Source: DAOUKH01 sp965207995
Lineage (GTDB): Bacteria; Chloroflexota; Dehalococcoidia; SHYB01
DNA length: 64,000 nt
Assembly: GCA_965207995.1 (NCBI GenBank)
Contig: CBDBNG010000001.1
Location: 186,001-250,000 of the forward strand
Direction: 5' to 3'
Shown: positions 35,011 to 43,947 of the stretch, piece by piece
How the letters are laid out: every line of letters starts with the position of its first letter
Position numbering within the stretch: the first letter of the stretch is position 1
The notes under the pieces: generated by a model
Told to the model about the DNA's origin: nothing
The model's input: the letters and a program-made list of their open reading frames with translations, nothing else
Databases searched by the model: none
Position numbers and translations under genes: made by a program

Positions 35011-36513
35011 CTAGCCGAGCTTCAGTTTCACGTCGACGCCGTCGTCGTCCATGGTGACGCGGTCGATGATTTGGCCGAGCAGGCGGCGCTTGTCCTCGAC
35101 GGAGCCGTCTTCCCAGATCTCGGCCAGCGAGTCGAGGGCCTTCACGGCCCGCTCTCCCGCGGTGGCGCCGTCGCGAGGGGTGCGTCCGCCGCCGTCGAGC
35201 TGCCGGAGCGTCGCCAGGGCGTCGAGCCGCTCGTCGACGAGCTCGGCGGTGCGGCGGTCGAATTCGGCCAGGCTTGCGGAGTCCCGGCCGACGGCTTGCG
35301 CCGCCTGCTTGATGCGGCGCTCCGTCGTCTTCAACTTCGCTTCCGTCTGCTGCCGCTCCTTGCGCAGGGCCTGCGCCGACGCCGCGGGCCGCCGCCCCTT
35401 CAGCGAGCCGATGCGGCCCCGCTGGCCGCGGAGCTTCTCGAGCACGTCGTTCTCGAGGTCCTGCGCGCGAGTCGTGTGGTACTGGCACATGCTCTGGTTG
35501 GTGCGTGCCTGGCACTGGTAGTAGTGGTACTGCTTCTCCGTCTTCACGCCGTCTTTGCGGCGCGTCCACGATTGGCGCCGGGTGACGCCGACCATCCGCT
35601 TGTCGTCCTGGCCGCAGAAGCCGCAGTAGATCATGCCCGAGAGCAGGAACGGCGCCGATTGCGACTTGCCCCGCTTCGGCTTGCGTTCGTCCAGCGTCGC
35701 CTGCGCCCAACGGAACATGTCGGGCGTGACGATGGGAGGGTGGCTGCCCGGCACCCGCAGACCGAAGCGGCTATAGGTGCCCAGGTAGGCGCGGTTTCGG
35801 AGGATGTCGCGTACGGTGACGAGGCTCCAGGCGCCGCCCTTGCGGGTGGGGATGCCGGCCTCGTTGAGGTGCCGCACGATGAGCCGTATCCCCAGGTTTT
35901 GCTGGGTGTAGAGTGTGTAGATGAGCTTGACCGTCTCCGCCTCTTCCTGGTGCACTTCGAGTTTGCGGTTCTTGCCGATGCGGTACCCGTAGGGCGGCTT
36001 CCCCAATCCCTCACCGCGGATCGCCCGGTTCCGCATCGCCTTCTTGATGCGCTCGCCGATGCTCGCCGAACCTGGGACGCGAGGCCAGACGCTCATCGCC
36101 AGGAACTTCGCGTCGATGATGCCTTGGTCGAGTACCTCGACGCGCCCGCCCAGCCGCTCGATTTCGAGGGCGGCGAGGGCTGCGTCCTCGGGCCGTGGGC
36201 CGAAGACGTCGAGCGCCTCGGCCACGACGGCGACGTCGCCGTCCAAGGCCGCGACGTGCTCCAGCAGGTCCCGGTAGACCGAAGGGTCGTTGGGTGCTGC
36301 GGCCAGCATCGTGACGGCGTCGGCGCCGATGCGGGTGCAGAAGTCTTGGAAGGCCGCCTCTTGCTCCTCGGACAACCCGGCGCCCTCCGAGGCCGGGCCC
36401 GCGGAGAAAAATCCCACGGCCTGCAGCGTTTCCTGATCGGCCCGCGCCGCCGCGGATTCGGCCCCTTGGCGTTGTGCCGCAGCGTCCTCCGCCATCGTGC
36501 GCCGCATCATCAT
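35011..36513 (-). CDS. large serine recombinase with degraded catalytic domain
   Basis: Protein of 500 aa. The C-terminal two thirds are a normal large serine recombinase: recombinase domain (GKPPYGYRIGKN, NEAGIPTRKGGAWSLVTVRD and ILRNRAYLGTY), zinc ribbon (MIYCGFCG and CQARTNQSMCQYHT) and coiled coil. The N-terminal resolvase domain is poor: the position of YxRVST reads GFFSAGP, keeping Ser but not Arg, and the DRLxR helix reads DVFGPRP. A fourth ATG is possible (start cluster MMMRRTM). Either a non-catalytic DNA-binding derivative or a diverged recombinase. No att sites or cargo were recognised. Confidence 0.8.
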   Translation of the reverse strand: MMMRRTMAEDAAAQRQGAESAAARADQETLQAVGFFSAGPASEGAGLSEEQEAAFQDFCTRIGADAVTMLAAAPNDPSVYRDLLEHVAALDGDVAVVAEALDVFGPRPEDAALAALEIERLGGRVEVLDQGIIDAKFLAMSVWPRVPGSASIGERIKKAMRNRAIRGEGLGKPPYGYRIGKNRKLEVHQEEAETVKLIYTLYTQQNLGIRLIVRHLNEAGIPTRKGGAWSLVTVRDILRNRAYLGTYSRFGLRVPGSHPPIVTPDMFRWAQATLDERKPKRGKSQSAPFLLSGMIYCGFCGQDDKRMVGVTRRQSWTRRKDGVKTEKQYHYYQCQARTNQSMCQYHTTRAQDLENDVLEKLRGQRGRIGSLKGRRPAASAQALRKERQQTEAKLKTTERRIKQAAQAVGRDSASLAEFDRRTAELVDERLDALATLRQLDGGGRTPRDGATAGERAVKALDSLAEIWEDGSVEDKRRLLGQIIDRVTMDDDGVDVKLKLG

Positions 36514-36571
36514 GCGTTCACAACCTTTCGCATCCGCGCCGGCCGCTCCCGGCCCGCGCGCGCAGTAGAAC

Positions 36572-37270
36572 TCACATGTAGAGGAGCCGCCCGCAACTGT
36601 TGCAGGCGACCAGCTCTTGCCCCGCGCGGACCCGCCCGGCGTGCGCGCGGGGGATCTCGACGCGGCACTCGGTGCACGTCGATCCCTGGAGCTTGGCAAG
36701 CCCGACTCCGCCCTTCTTGGCGGCTATCCGGTCGTAGGTCTGGCGGAGCGCGACGGGAACGGACGCCTGCGCCTGGGCGCGCGCCTCTTCCAGCGTGGGG
36801 AGTGCGGTCCCGATCTCCTGCCGCTCGGACCCCATCGCGGACTGCGCCGCGCTCCAGTCCCCTTCGAGCTTGGCGACCGCGCTCTCGCGCGCCTCGACGA
36901 TGGGCCGGGCGCGCTCGACCTTCTCCATCGCTTCGAGGGTCGCGTCTTCGAGCTCGTTCTGGCGCTTCCGCAGATTCTCGATCTCGCGCTGCAGCGTTTC
37001 GAGCTCGCGCGGGTTCGTGACCTGGTTCCCCATCAACCGGCGCTCGACCTGCGTGATGCGGTCGCGGGTCTGGTCGACGTCCCACTCGACCGATTTTTGG
37101 TCGGCTTCCAGTTGGCGGAATTGGCTATGCGTCCGCTCGAGAACGGCCCGGGCCTGCCGGAGCTCCTGATTCCCGTTCATCAGGGCCTCGATCTCGGCCA
37201 AGCGGCGTTTCTTCGACTGAAGTTCAGTGTCGAGCCGTTGCAGCTCGATGAGCTCCTTGACGCCTTCCAC
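36572..37270 (-). CDS. coiled-coil zinc-ribbon protein (zf-RING_7 / DUF164-like)
   Basis: Protein of 232 aa: a long antiparallel coiled coil (residues about 5-175, e.g. LIELQRLDTELQSKKRRLAE and RELETLQREIENLRKRQNEL) and a C-terminal zinc ribbon with CTECRVEIPRAH near residue 201 and ACNSCGRLLYM at the end. This is the COG1579 family, proposed to bind nucleic acid. It has its own strong promoter and is followed after 58 bases by the recombinase gene on the same strand. Confidence 0.88.
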   Translation of the reverse strand: MEGVKELIELQRLDTELQSKKRRLAEIEALMNGNQELRQARAVLERTHSQFRQLEADQKSVEWDVDQTRDRITQVERRLMGNQVTNPRELETLQREIENLRKRQNELEDATLEAMEKVERARPIVEARESAVAKLEGDWSAAQSAMGSERQEIGTALPTLEEARAQAQASVPVALRQTYDRIAAKKGGVGLAKLQGSTCTECRVEIPRAHAGRVRAGQELVACNSCGRLLYM

Positions 37271-37324
37271 GTAGCAATCCCCAAGTTCGGTGAGGTGAGG
37301 GCGGAGATCCGACGGGCTGGGGCC

Positions 37325-37354
37325 ATTTTAGGAGCCGTAAAATTGCCGTGTCAA
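37325..37354 (-). promoter_or_regulatory. promoter of the zinc-ribbon gene
   Basis: TTGACA at 37354-37349, 18-base spacer and TAAAAT at 37330-37325, ending about 55 bases before the start codon; one of the best promoters in the window. The divergent SDR gene starts at 37504. Confidence 0.75.
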
Positions 37355-37503
37355 CGAAAAATGAGCCCAGTTTTTGCGTTATTGTTGGGCGCAACGCACC
37401 CGTCGGGTCGGCGCCGCCCTTGAACGGCCCGCTTGGCCTGGAACGGCCCCTACGGAAGTGGAACGGAGCGGGCCGTCCTCAACATAAGGAAGGGGTGTAC
37501 TCT

Positions 37504-38283
37504 ATGCCGGCCATGCGAGAGGAACTCGAAGGACGCGTCGCGATCGTGACCGGAAGCAGTCGCGGCATCGGGCGGGCGATTGCCGTCGAGCTTGCCGAGC
37601 AGGGCGCCGACGTCGTCGTGGCGGCGCGCCGCGAGCCGGTCCCCGGAACCATCGAGGAGACGGCGGCGATGGTCGAGCAGCGGGGCCGCCGCGCCCTGCC
37701 CGTGGACCTTGACGTGACCGACGAGGCGGCGGTCGCGTCGATGACGGATGAAGCGCTGCGGCGCTTCGGCCGAATCGACATCCTCATCAACAACGCGGGA
37801 ACCAACTGGTCGGCGCCGGTGGCCGACTTCCCGCGCTCCCGGTGGGAGCTCGTGCTGCGAGTGAACGCCCTCGGTCCGTTCATCTGCTCCAAGGCCGTGC
37901 TGCCGCACATGATGGAGAGAGGATCGGGGCACATCGTCAACATCTCCTCCATCGCCGCAGTGCGGCCGCGTGCCGAAACCAGCGCCTACAGCGCGTCGAA
38001 GGCTGCATTGGAGGGCCTCAGCGCGACGCTCGCCCACGAGGTGCAACCGCACGGAGTCTGCGTGAACGCGCTGCGCATCGAGGGCAACATCGAGACGCCG
38101 GGCACGACACAGCTCCTGAAGCTGAAAACGGTCCGGCCGATGTGGCCGCCGGAAATCGCGGGCAAGGCCGTCTCCTACATCTGCCGCCAACCCTTCCCGT
38201 TCACCGGGCAAGTCCGCACCATCGCGTCGCTGCGGCGCTACTCACCGCGCCTCGACGCCATGCTGCGCGCCGCCGGGGTGTGA
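37504..38283 (+). CDS. short-chain dehydrogenase/reductase
   Basis: Classical SDR of 259 aa. Cofactor motif TGSSRGIG near residues 18-25, structural NNAG near residue 97, and catalytic Ser-Tyr-Lys as SSIAAV and YSASK near residues 150-168. NADP preference is suggested by the basic residues after beta-2 (AARREP). AAGGAAGGGG lies upstream of the ATG at 37504. Substrate unknown; the context of CoA-transferases and thiolases fits a hydroxyacyl or alcohol oxidation. Confidence 0.9.
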   Translation: MPAMREELEGRVAIVTGSSRGIGRAIAVELAEQGADVVVAARREPVPGTIEETAAMVEQRGRRALPVDLDVTDEAAVASMTDEALRRFGRIDILINNAGTNWSAPVADFPRSRWELVLRVNALGPFICSKAVLPHMMERGSGHIVNISSIAAVRPRAETSAYSASKAALEGLSATLAHEVQPHGVCVNALRIEGNIETPGTTQLLKLKTVRPMWPPEIAGKAVSYICRQPFPFTGQVRTIASLRRYSPRLDAMLRAAGV

Positions 38284-38371
38284 CACCGAGGCATTTCGCG
38301 AGTGCCGCTCCGCCCGCTACGATGCGCCGCGGTGCATCCCCACGCATCTCCAAGGGGACGGAGGCGGCTTC

Positions 38372-39727
38372 ATGGCGGCGACCAGTGTACGGACGAAGGC
38401 CAACGGGCGCGCGACGTACGTCTGTCAGGCGTGCGGCGCGGCCGCCCCCAAGTGGATGGGCCGCTGCGCCGACTGCGGCGAGTGGAACTCGCTGACGGCC
38501 CGCGACGCCGCCGGTACTCCCAACCCAATCGACGTCGATTCCATCGACCTCGCCGACGTCAACACCGCCGAGTTCGACCGGCTCCGGCTCGTTGGCCGCG
38601 AGGTCAACCGCGTCCTCGGCGGCGGCATCGTTCGGGGGTCGCTGGTGCTGGTCGGGGGCGACCCGGGTGTCGGCAAGTCCACGCTGCTCCTCCAGGTTGC
38701 CGACGAAGTGGCCCGTGAGCATGGCTCGGTGGCGTACGTGTCGGGCGAGGAATCGCCGCACCAGATCAAGTTGCGGGCCGACCGCCTCGGCGTGGAAGGC
38801 CGCCGCCTGCGGGTGATGGCGGAGACCGACCTCGACGCCGTGCTCGACTCGGTGCGCGACGCCTCGCTCCTCATCATCGACTCCGTGCAGACCATGTTCG
38901 TTCGCGACGCGCAGGCCGCGCCCGGGAGCGTCGCCCAAGTCCGCGAATGCGCCCTCCGGCTCCTTCAATGGGCCAAGACTTCGGGCGTGCCCACGCTTAT
39001 CGCGGGGCACGTGACGAAGGACGGTGCGATCGCCGGGCCGCGCCTGCTGGAGCACATGGTCGACGTCGTCCTCTACCTGGAGGGAGAAGGCACCACTACC
39101 TACCGCATCCTGCGCGGGGTGAAGAACCGGTTCGGCTCGACGAGCGAGGTGGGCATCTTCGAGATGCGCGACGCCGGCCTCGTCGAGGTCGAGAACGCCT
39201 CCGAGGCCTTTCTCGTGCGCCGCGAGCACGCCGGCCCCGGCTCAATCATCGTGCCGACCATGGAAGGCACCCGTCCGCTCCTGGTCGAAGTGCAGGCGCT
39301 GGCGACGCCCACCGCATCGCCCGCGCCGCGGCGCATCGCCAATGGCTTCGACGCGGGGCGGCTGGCCCTGCTAACGGCAGTCCTGAGCAAGCACGCGCGG
39401 ATGAACCTCTCATCCTGCGACGTCTTCGTCAACGTCGTGGGCGGCCTTCGCATCACCGAGCCGGCCGCCGACCTCGGCGTCGCGCTGGCCATTGCCTCCA
39501 GCCTGCGGGACGCCCCCGTCACCCGCGGCCGTGTCGCCGCCGGCGAGGTGGGCCTCAGCGGAGAGCTCCGCCCCGTGACCCAGATGGACCGCCGTGTTCG
39601 TGAGGCGAGGACACTCGGCTTCGACTCCTGCCTCATCCCTGCCTCCTCCGCCGGCGTCACCGAGAATGGCGGGTTTGACCTCGCCCGTGCCGCCACCCTT
39701 CGGGAGGCGATCGACCTCGCCCTCTGA
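38372..39727 (+). CDS. radA: DNA repair protein RadA
   Basis: RecA-like DNA branch-migration ATPase of 451 aa. Zinc finger CQACGAAAPKWMGRCADCGEW near residues 19-38, Walker A GGDPGVGKSTLL near residue 93, the RadA-specific KNRFG motif as VKNRFGSTSEVGIFEM near residue 250, and a C-terminal Lon-protease-like domain without the catalytic Ser/Lys pair. Full length and complete. Stands alone on the plus strand between the SDR and the amidohydrolase. Confidence 0.97.
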   Translation: MAATSVRTKANGRATYVCQACGAAAPKWMGRCADCGEWNSLTARDAAGTPNPIDVDSIDLADVNTAEFDRLRLVGREVNRVLGGGIVRGSLVLVGGDPGVGKSTLLLQVADEVAREHGSVAYVSGEESPHQIKLRADRLGVEGRRLRVMAETDLDAVLDSVRDASLLIIDSVQTMFVRDAQAAPGSVAQVRECALRLLQWAKTSGVPTLIAGHVTKDGAIAGPRLLEHMVDVVLYLEGEGTTTYRILRGVKNRFGSTSEVGIFEMRDAGLVEVENASEAFLVRREHAGPGSIIVPTMEGTRPLLVEVQALATPTASPAPRRIANGFDAGRLALLTAVLSKHARMNLSSCDVFVNVVGGLRITEPAADLGVALAIASSLRDAPVTRGRVAAGEVGLSGELRPVTQMDRRVREARTLGFDSCLIPASSAGVTENGGFDLARAATLREAIDLAL

Positions 39728-39833
39728 CCTCGGCCTGCCGTACGGCAGAGGAGGCGCCGTCTTCCCTTGACGCGGCGTGGCATTCTTGGGACGCAAGCAC
39801 GGACCGGAGCATTCCTAGCCGCAAACGTCTACG

Positions 39834-41024
39834 ATGACCACCGCGGAGACGAAATCCCACGAAGGGCTTCGCCCGTTCGTCGACTACGAGACGGTCGACG
39901 GCGACGGCCACACCGTCCTCGGCAGCTACGACTGGTGGAAGCCGTACCTGCCCAAGAAGTACTGGGACTGGGCGCCCCAGCCGATACGGGAGCCGAACCA
40001 AGAGGGCAACGTCCTCTGCGAGGGTCGGGTCTACAAGTTGCCCATGCCCTATCCCGGCTCCGAGGACAAGAGCAGTCTCGGCGGGCTGATGACGCCGGGC
40101 GGCTGGAAGCTCGATGACCTGAGCGCGATCAGCGTCGAGGACGGCCGCAATGCCGGCGGCGCCGACCCCCATGACCGCCTGAAGGCAATGGACGCCGACC
40201 AGGTGAGCATCGCCTACCTCTACCCCAGCGAGATGCTGAGTCTGCCCTGGGCGCTGCTCAGTTCCAGCTTCGCCATGGCGCTGGCGCGCGCCTATAACGA
40301 CTGGCTCATCGACTACTGCGCTACCGACCCTCACCGTCTGCGTGGCGCAGCGATCATCCCTCAGCAAGACCTCGTGCTCGCGCTGGAGGAGATCGAGCGG
40401 GTGCGGAAGCGGGGCATGGCGACGATCATGCTGCGCCCCAACCTGATCGGCGGCATCACTTTCGAGCACCCCAACTACGACCCAATCTGGGCCGCCGCCC
40501 AGGATATGGACATGGGCATCGGCGTCCACGAGGGCTTCGGCGTCGAGATGCCGACCATCGGTTGGGACCGCACCCATAACTGGATGCAGGCGCACGCGCT
40601 CCAGCACCCCGCCGAGCACATGGCGGCGACCCTGGCGCTCATCACCGGCGGAGTCTTCCAGCGCTATCCCAAGCTACGCATGGGTTTCCTGGAAAACGGC
40701 GGGGGCTGGGCCCCCTTCTGGCTGCACCACATGGATGAGCACTACGAAAAGTGGCACCGGTTCTACCCCGGCCTCGACGAGAAACCGAGCTTCTACTTCG
40801 AGCGGCAGTGCTTCCTCGGCGTCGAGCCCGACTACGAGCTCATCCCGCACCTCGTCGACAGCGGGCTCGCGCACACCCTCGTCTTCTCGACCGACTTCCC
40901 CCACTTCGACGCGATCTACCCAGGATCGGTCGAAGCGATGGCGAGCCGCGACGACATGACCGGGGAGCTGAAGCGACAGGTCTTGCGGGACAACGCACTG
41001 CGGCTCTATGGCGCGTCCAGCTAG
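39834..41024 (+). CDS. amidohydrolase-2 family hydrolase/decarboxylase
   Basis: ACMSD-like barrel enzyme of 396 aa. DGDGHTVLGS lies near the N terminus, ARAYNDWLIDYCATDPHRL in the middle (shared with the 8590-9711 protein as RAYNDWLAAYCGHAPDRL), GVHEGFG supplies a metal His, FQRYPKLRMGFLENGGGW a further site and FSTDFPHFDAIYP the metal Asp. Substrate unknown. Converges on a CoA-transferase gene with six bases between the stops. Confidence 0.85.
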   Translation: MTTAETKSHEGLRPFVDYETVDGDGHTVLGSYDWWKPYLPKKYWDWAPQPIREPNQEGNVLCEGRVYKLPMPYPGSEDKSSLGGLMTPGGWKLDDLSAISVEDGRNAGGADPHDRLKAMDADQVSIAYLYPSEMLSLPWALLSSSFAMALARAYNDWLIDYCATDPHRLRGAAIIPQQDLVLALEEIERVRKRGMATIMLRPNLIGGITFEHPNYDPIWAAAQDMDMGIGVHEGFGVEMPTIGWDRTHNWMQAHALQHPAEHMAATLALITGGVFQRYPKLRMGFLENGGGWAPFWLHHMDEHYEKWHRFYPGLDEKPSFYFERQCFLGVEPDYELIPHLVDSGLAHTLVFSTDFPHFDAIYPGSVEAMASRDDMTGELKRQVLRDNALRLYGASS

Positions 41025-41030
41025 CGCAAG

Positions 41031-42278
41031 CTAGGCCGTCTCGAGAACGCCCCGCTCGGCGAGTCCGGCGACCTCGTCGTCGGACATGCCGAGGATGCCC
41101 TTCAGTACCTCGCCATTGTCCTGGCCCACCAGAGGCGATGCCCAACGCGGCCTCCCCGGCGTCTTCGACAGAATCGCCTGTACGTCCTCGTAAGGCATGG
41201 GGCCCTTCACCGGATGGTCGAGCCAGCGGAAGTAGTTCCGGTGCTTCAGCTGCGGGTCGGTCCAGAGGTCGGCTCCCGCCTGCGCCGCGCCGGAAGGCAC
41301 GCCCGCTTCTTGGAGCCGCCGCATGAGATCGTGCATGGTGAAGCCCTGCGTCCACGCCGCGATCCGGGCGTCGATCTCGTCCTCGTGCACGCGCCGGCCC
41401 GCCGCCGTAGCGAACCGCTCCTCAACAGCCCACGCCGGCGACCCCATCGCCCGCACCAGGCAGCGCCACTCCTCGTCGTCGCCCACCGCGATGACGCACC
41501 AAGCGCCGCCGATGCGGGTCTCGTCCTCGTTCTCGCAGGGATAGACGCCGTGAGGCGCGTAGTACGGGTCGCGGTTGCCCACGCGCCCCGGCAATCTGCC
41601 GTTGGCGGTGTAGTCGAGCGCCGCGGGGGCGAGGTAATGGATGGCGCACTCCAACTGGGAGAGGTCGAGGTACTGGCCCTTGCCCGTGCGTCGGCGGTAC
41701 TCCAGCGCTGACAAGACTGCAACCAGCGCGTTCGGCGGGTTCACGAAGTCGGTGTAGGCGCCGTAGGGGCCCACCGGCTCCTTGTCGGGCCAGCCGGTGA
41801 CTGAGTGGAACCCGGCCAGGCACGTCGCCTGCGTGCCGTAGCCCGCGAAGTCCCGGTGCGGACCGGTGTGACCCTGCTGGCAGGTGCTGAGGTAGACGAT
41901 GCCGGGCCGCATCGCGTCGACCTGCTCGTAGTCCAGGCCCCACTTGCCCATCGTCTTCGGCGTGAAGCTCTCCGCGAGCACGTCCGGCTGCCACTCCCGC
42001 AGGAGGCGGCGGATGACGTCCCGCCCCTCCTCCACCGCGAGATTTAGCCCAAGGTCGAGCTTGCTCGTGTTGAAGTTTGCGTTGAACTGGCCGAGGCTGA
42101 ACTCGGGCTGGCCGCCCTTGAACGGCGACACCGTCCGCGAATTGTCGGGACGCGTGACGGACTCGACGCGGATCACCGTGGCCCCGAAGTCGGCCAGGTA
42201 CCGCATCGTCAGCGGGCCAACGCCGATCCAGGACATGTCGAGGACTTTGAGGCCCTTGAAGACGATGGGGTCCGTCAT
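41031..42278 (-). CDS. family III CoA-transferase with catalytic Asp
   Basis: CaiB/BaiF enzyme of 415 aa. N terminus GLKVLDMSWIGVGPLTMRYLAD, then FGATVIRVES, with the catalytic Asp in AYTDFVNPPNAL near residue 165 and the TGKGQYLDLSQLE block following. The start at ATG 42278-42276 gives the family N terminus. Transfers CoA between carboxylic acids; acceptor unknown. Nearest local relative is 54049-55263. It is last in a minus-strand run of CoA-transferases separated by a cupredoxin gene. Confidence 0.88.
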   Translation of the reverse strand: MTDPIVFKGLKVLDMSWIGVGPLTMRYLADFGATVIRVESVTRPDNSRTVSPFKGGQPEFSLGQFNANFNTSKLDLGLNLAVEEGRDVIRRLLREWQPDVLAESFTPKTMGKWGLDYEQVDAMRPGIVYLSTCQQGHTGPHRDFAGYGTQATCLAGFHSVTGWPDKEPVGPYGAYTDFVNPPNALVAVLSALEYRRRTGKGQYLDLSQLECAIHYLAPAALDYTANGRLPGRVGNRDPYYAPHGVYPCENEDETRIGGAWCVIAVGDDEEWRCLVRAMGSPAWAVEERFATAAGRRVHEDEIDARIAAWTQGFTMHDLMRRLQEAGVPSGAAQAGADLWTDPQLKHRNYFRWLDHPVKGPMPYEDVQAILSKTPGRPRWASPLVGQDNGEVLKGILGMSDDEVAGLAERGVLETA

Positions 42279-42327
42279 CCGCGCCGCTCCCTCCCGCCGA
42301 GGTGCGGCCAAATCCTACCACCGCCCG

Positions 42328-42711
42328 CTAGCGGACGACGATCTTGCCGACCATGCCGGCGTCGGCGTGACCGGCGATGGTGCAGATCACCGTGTACTCG
42401 CCGGGCCGCTCGAACGTGAAGCGTTCGAGCACGGGGACACCGGCGCGCACCTCCGCCTCAATGCCCGTGCCGGGCACGTTGAACGTGTGGCGGATGTCGG
42501 AGGAGGTAAGCTCGAAACCGATCATCTCGCCGGCCTCGACCTCGATCACACCGGGCCGGAACTCGAAGTTGCGCAGGTCGACCTCGATGCGGCGCTCGCC
42601 CGGTTCCGGTGTTGGGAACTCGACCCGGCCGCAGGCCGCCACGGCGAGCGCAGCAGCGCCGGCGAGGGCGCTCAGGAGTAAGAGGCGAAGCAGGGGACGC
42701 GCGGGCCTCAC
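42328..42711 (-). CDS. cupredoxin lipoprotein, second copy
   Basis: Blue-copper lipoprotein of 127 aa. After the signal peptide ending in LAVAAC comes one cupredoxin domain with a copper His in SDIRHTFNVP and the C-terminal CTIAGHADAGMVGKIVVR, matching the layout of 25140-25541. The GTG start at 42711 overlaps the stop of the upstream CoA-transferase (GTGA), an odd operon partner for a secreted electron carrier. The long in-frame extension further upstream is CoA-transferase sequence read in another frame. Confidence 0.82.
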   Translation of the reverse strand: MRPARPLLRLLLLSALAGAAALAVAACGRVEFPTPEPGERRIEVDLRNFEFRPGVIEVEAGEMIGFELTSSDIRHTFNVPGTGIEAEVRAGVPVLERFTFERPGEYTVICTIAGHADAGMVGKIVVR

Positions 42712-43889
42712 TTGACGATGCCCGTCTCCCGCAGCCTGCACAACTCCGCCTCGTTGTAGCCGAGCTCGCACAGCACCTCGTCGGTGTGCTCCCCCTGAAG
42801 CGGGGGCCGCCGCCGGAACTCGGGCGGCTGCTCGGGGAAGCGCAGCGGCGTGTTGACGCTGACCACATGCCCGGCGGTGGGGTGGTCGAATTCGAGCCGC
42901 ATGCCGTTTGCCGTCACCTGTTCCGACGACAGCACGTCGGCGCGGTCCATGATCGGGACGGCTAGGGCGTCGTGGTCGCGGTAGATGTCGAGCCACTCCT
43001 GGCGGGTCTTCGTCTCGAAAAGGCCGTGGAGCAGGCCGTAAATGTCCTCCGAGTTCTCGGCACGGGACTGCGCCGTCGCGTAGCGCTCGTCGTGGGCAAG
43101 GTGCGGAATCTCCATCGCGTGGCAAATGCGCACCCACTCCTTGTCGCTAAGCGCGACCGGAAGGATCCACTGGCCGTCGGCGCAGAGATAAGGGGCAAAG
43201 ACGGCCTGGTCGGCGCCGGCGCGTTCGCCTCCCGAGTCGCTGTCCCGCGAGGTCTGCACCAGGTCGACGTGCTGCATCGCCAGCGCGGCGTTCATCAATG
43301 ACGTCTCCAGCCGCGTTCCCTTGCCGGTGCGCTCGCGGTTGTAGAGGCCGAGCGCGATTCCGTAGGCCAGCATCATCGGCATCGAGCAGTCCGTGGCCCA
43401 GACGCCCGCGCCGATCGGCGTGTCGTCGGGCGGGACCCGGCGGTGCATGATGCCGGTCAGCGCCTGGAGCATCAAGTCGTAGCCGCCGCGGTCGGCGTAG
43501 GGGCCCTGCTTGCCGTAGCCGGAAAGCTCGACGTATATCAGCCGCGGGTTGATCTCCGACAGTCGCTCATATGCGACCCCAAGCCGCTTGGCGGTGGCCG
43601 GGCGGTAGTTGTGGATCAACACGTCGCCCTCGGCAACCAGCTTGTCGACGATTTCCAGCCCCTCCTTCGTCTTGATGTCGACGCAGATGGACCGCTTGTT
43701 CCGGTTGATGGCGAAGTAAGAGGGGCTTTCGTTCCCCAGGGCCCGGCTGGTGAATAGCTTCCGTGACCCATCCCCGTCGGGGGGCTCGAGCTTGATGACG
43801 TCGGCGCCCTGGTCGGCAAGGTAGAGCGCCGAGCCGGGCGCGGCCCACATCGTCGCCAGTTCAATGACCTTCACGCCTTCGAGGATCAT
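42708..43889 (-). CDS. family III CoA-transferase (tandem paralogue A)
   Basis: CaiB/BaiF enzyme of 393 aa: EGVKVIELATMWAAPGSALY, then LADQGADVIKLEPPDGDG, LSGYGKQGPYADRGGYDLML, catalytic Asp in WATDCSMPMMLAYGIALGLY near residue 170, C-terminal PLQGEHTDEVLCELGY. It is clearly homologous along its length to the gene immediately upstream (43948-45126), so the two arose by tandem duplication. Both keep the Asp. Overlaps the cupredoxin start. Confidence 0.9.
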   Translation of the reverse strand: MILEGVKVIELATMWAAPGSALYLADQGADVIKLEPPDGDGSRKLFTSRALGNESPSYFAINRNKRSICVDIKTKEGLEIVDKLVAEGDVLIHNYRPATAKRLGVAYERLSEINPRLIYVELSGYGKQGPYADRGGYDLMLQALTGIMHRRVPPDDTPIGAGVWATDCSMPMMLAYGIALGLYNRERTGKGTRLETSLMNAALAMQHVDLVQTSRDSDSGGERAGADQAVFAPYLCADGQWILPVALSDKEWVRICHAMEIPHLAHDERYATAQSRAENSEDIYGLLHGLFETKTRQEWLDIYRDHDALAVPIMDRADVLSSEQVTANGMRLEFDHPTAGHVVSVNTPLRFPEQPPEFRRRPPLQGEHTDEVLCELGYNEAELCRLRETGIVK

Positions 43890-43947
43890 GGCCGCCCTCC
43901 TGAGGCTCCGAGGATACCGCCGCCGGACAAGGCGTGGAAGCCCGCGC

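Noticed and set aside
34975..37020. 681-aa plus-strand open frame opposite the recombinase and zinc-ribbon genes
   Set aside because: Antisense shadow caused by high GC; the minus-strand frames carry clear recombinase and zinc-ribbon domains.
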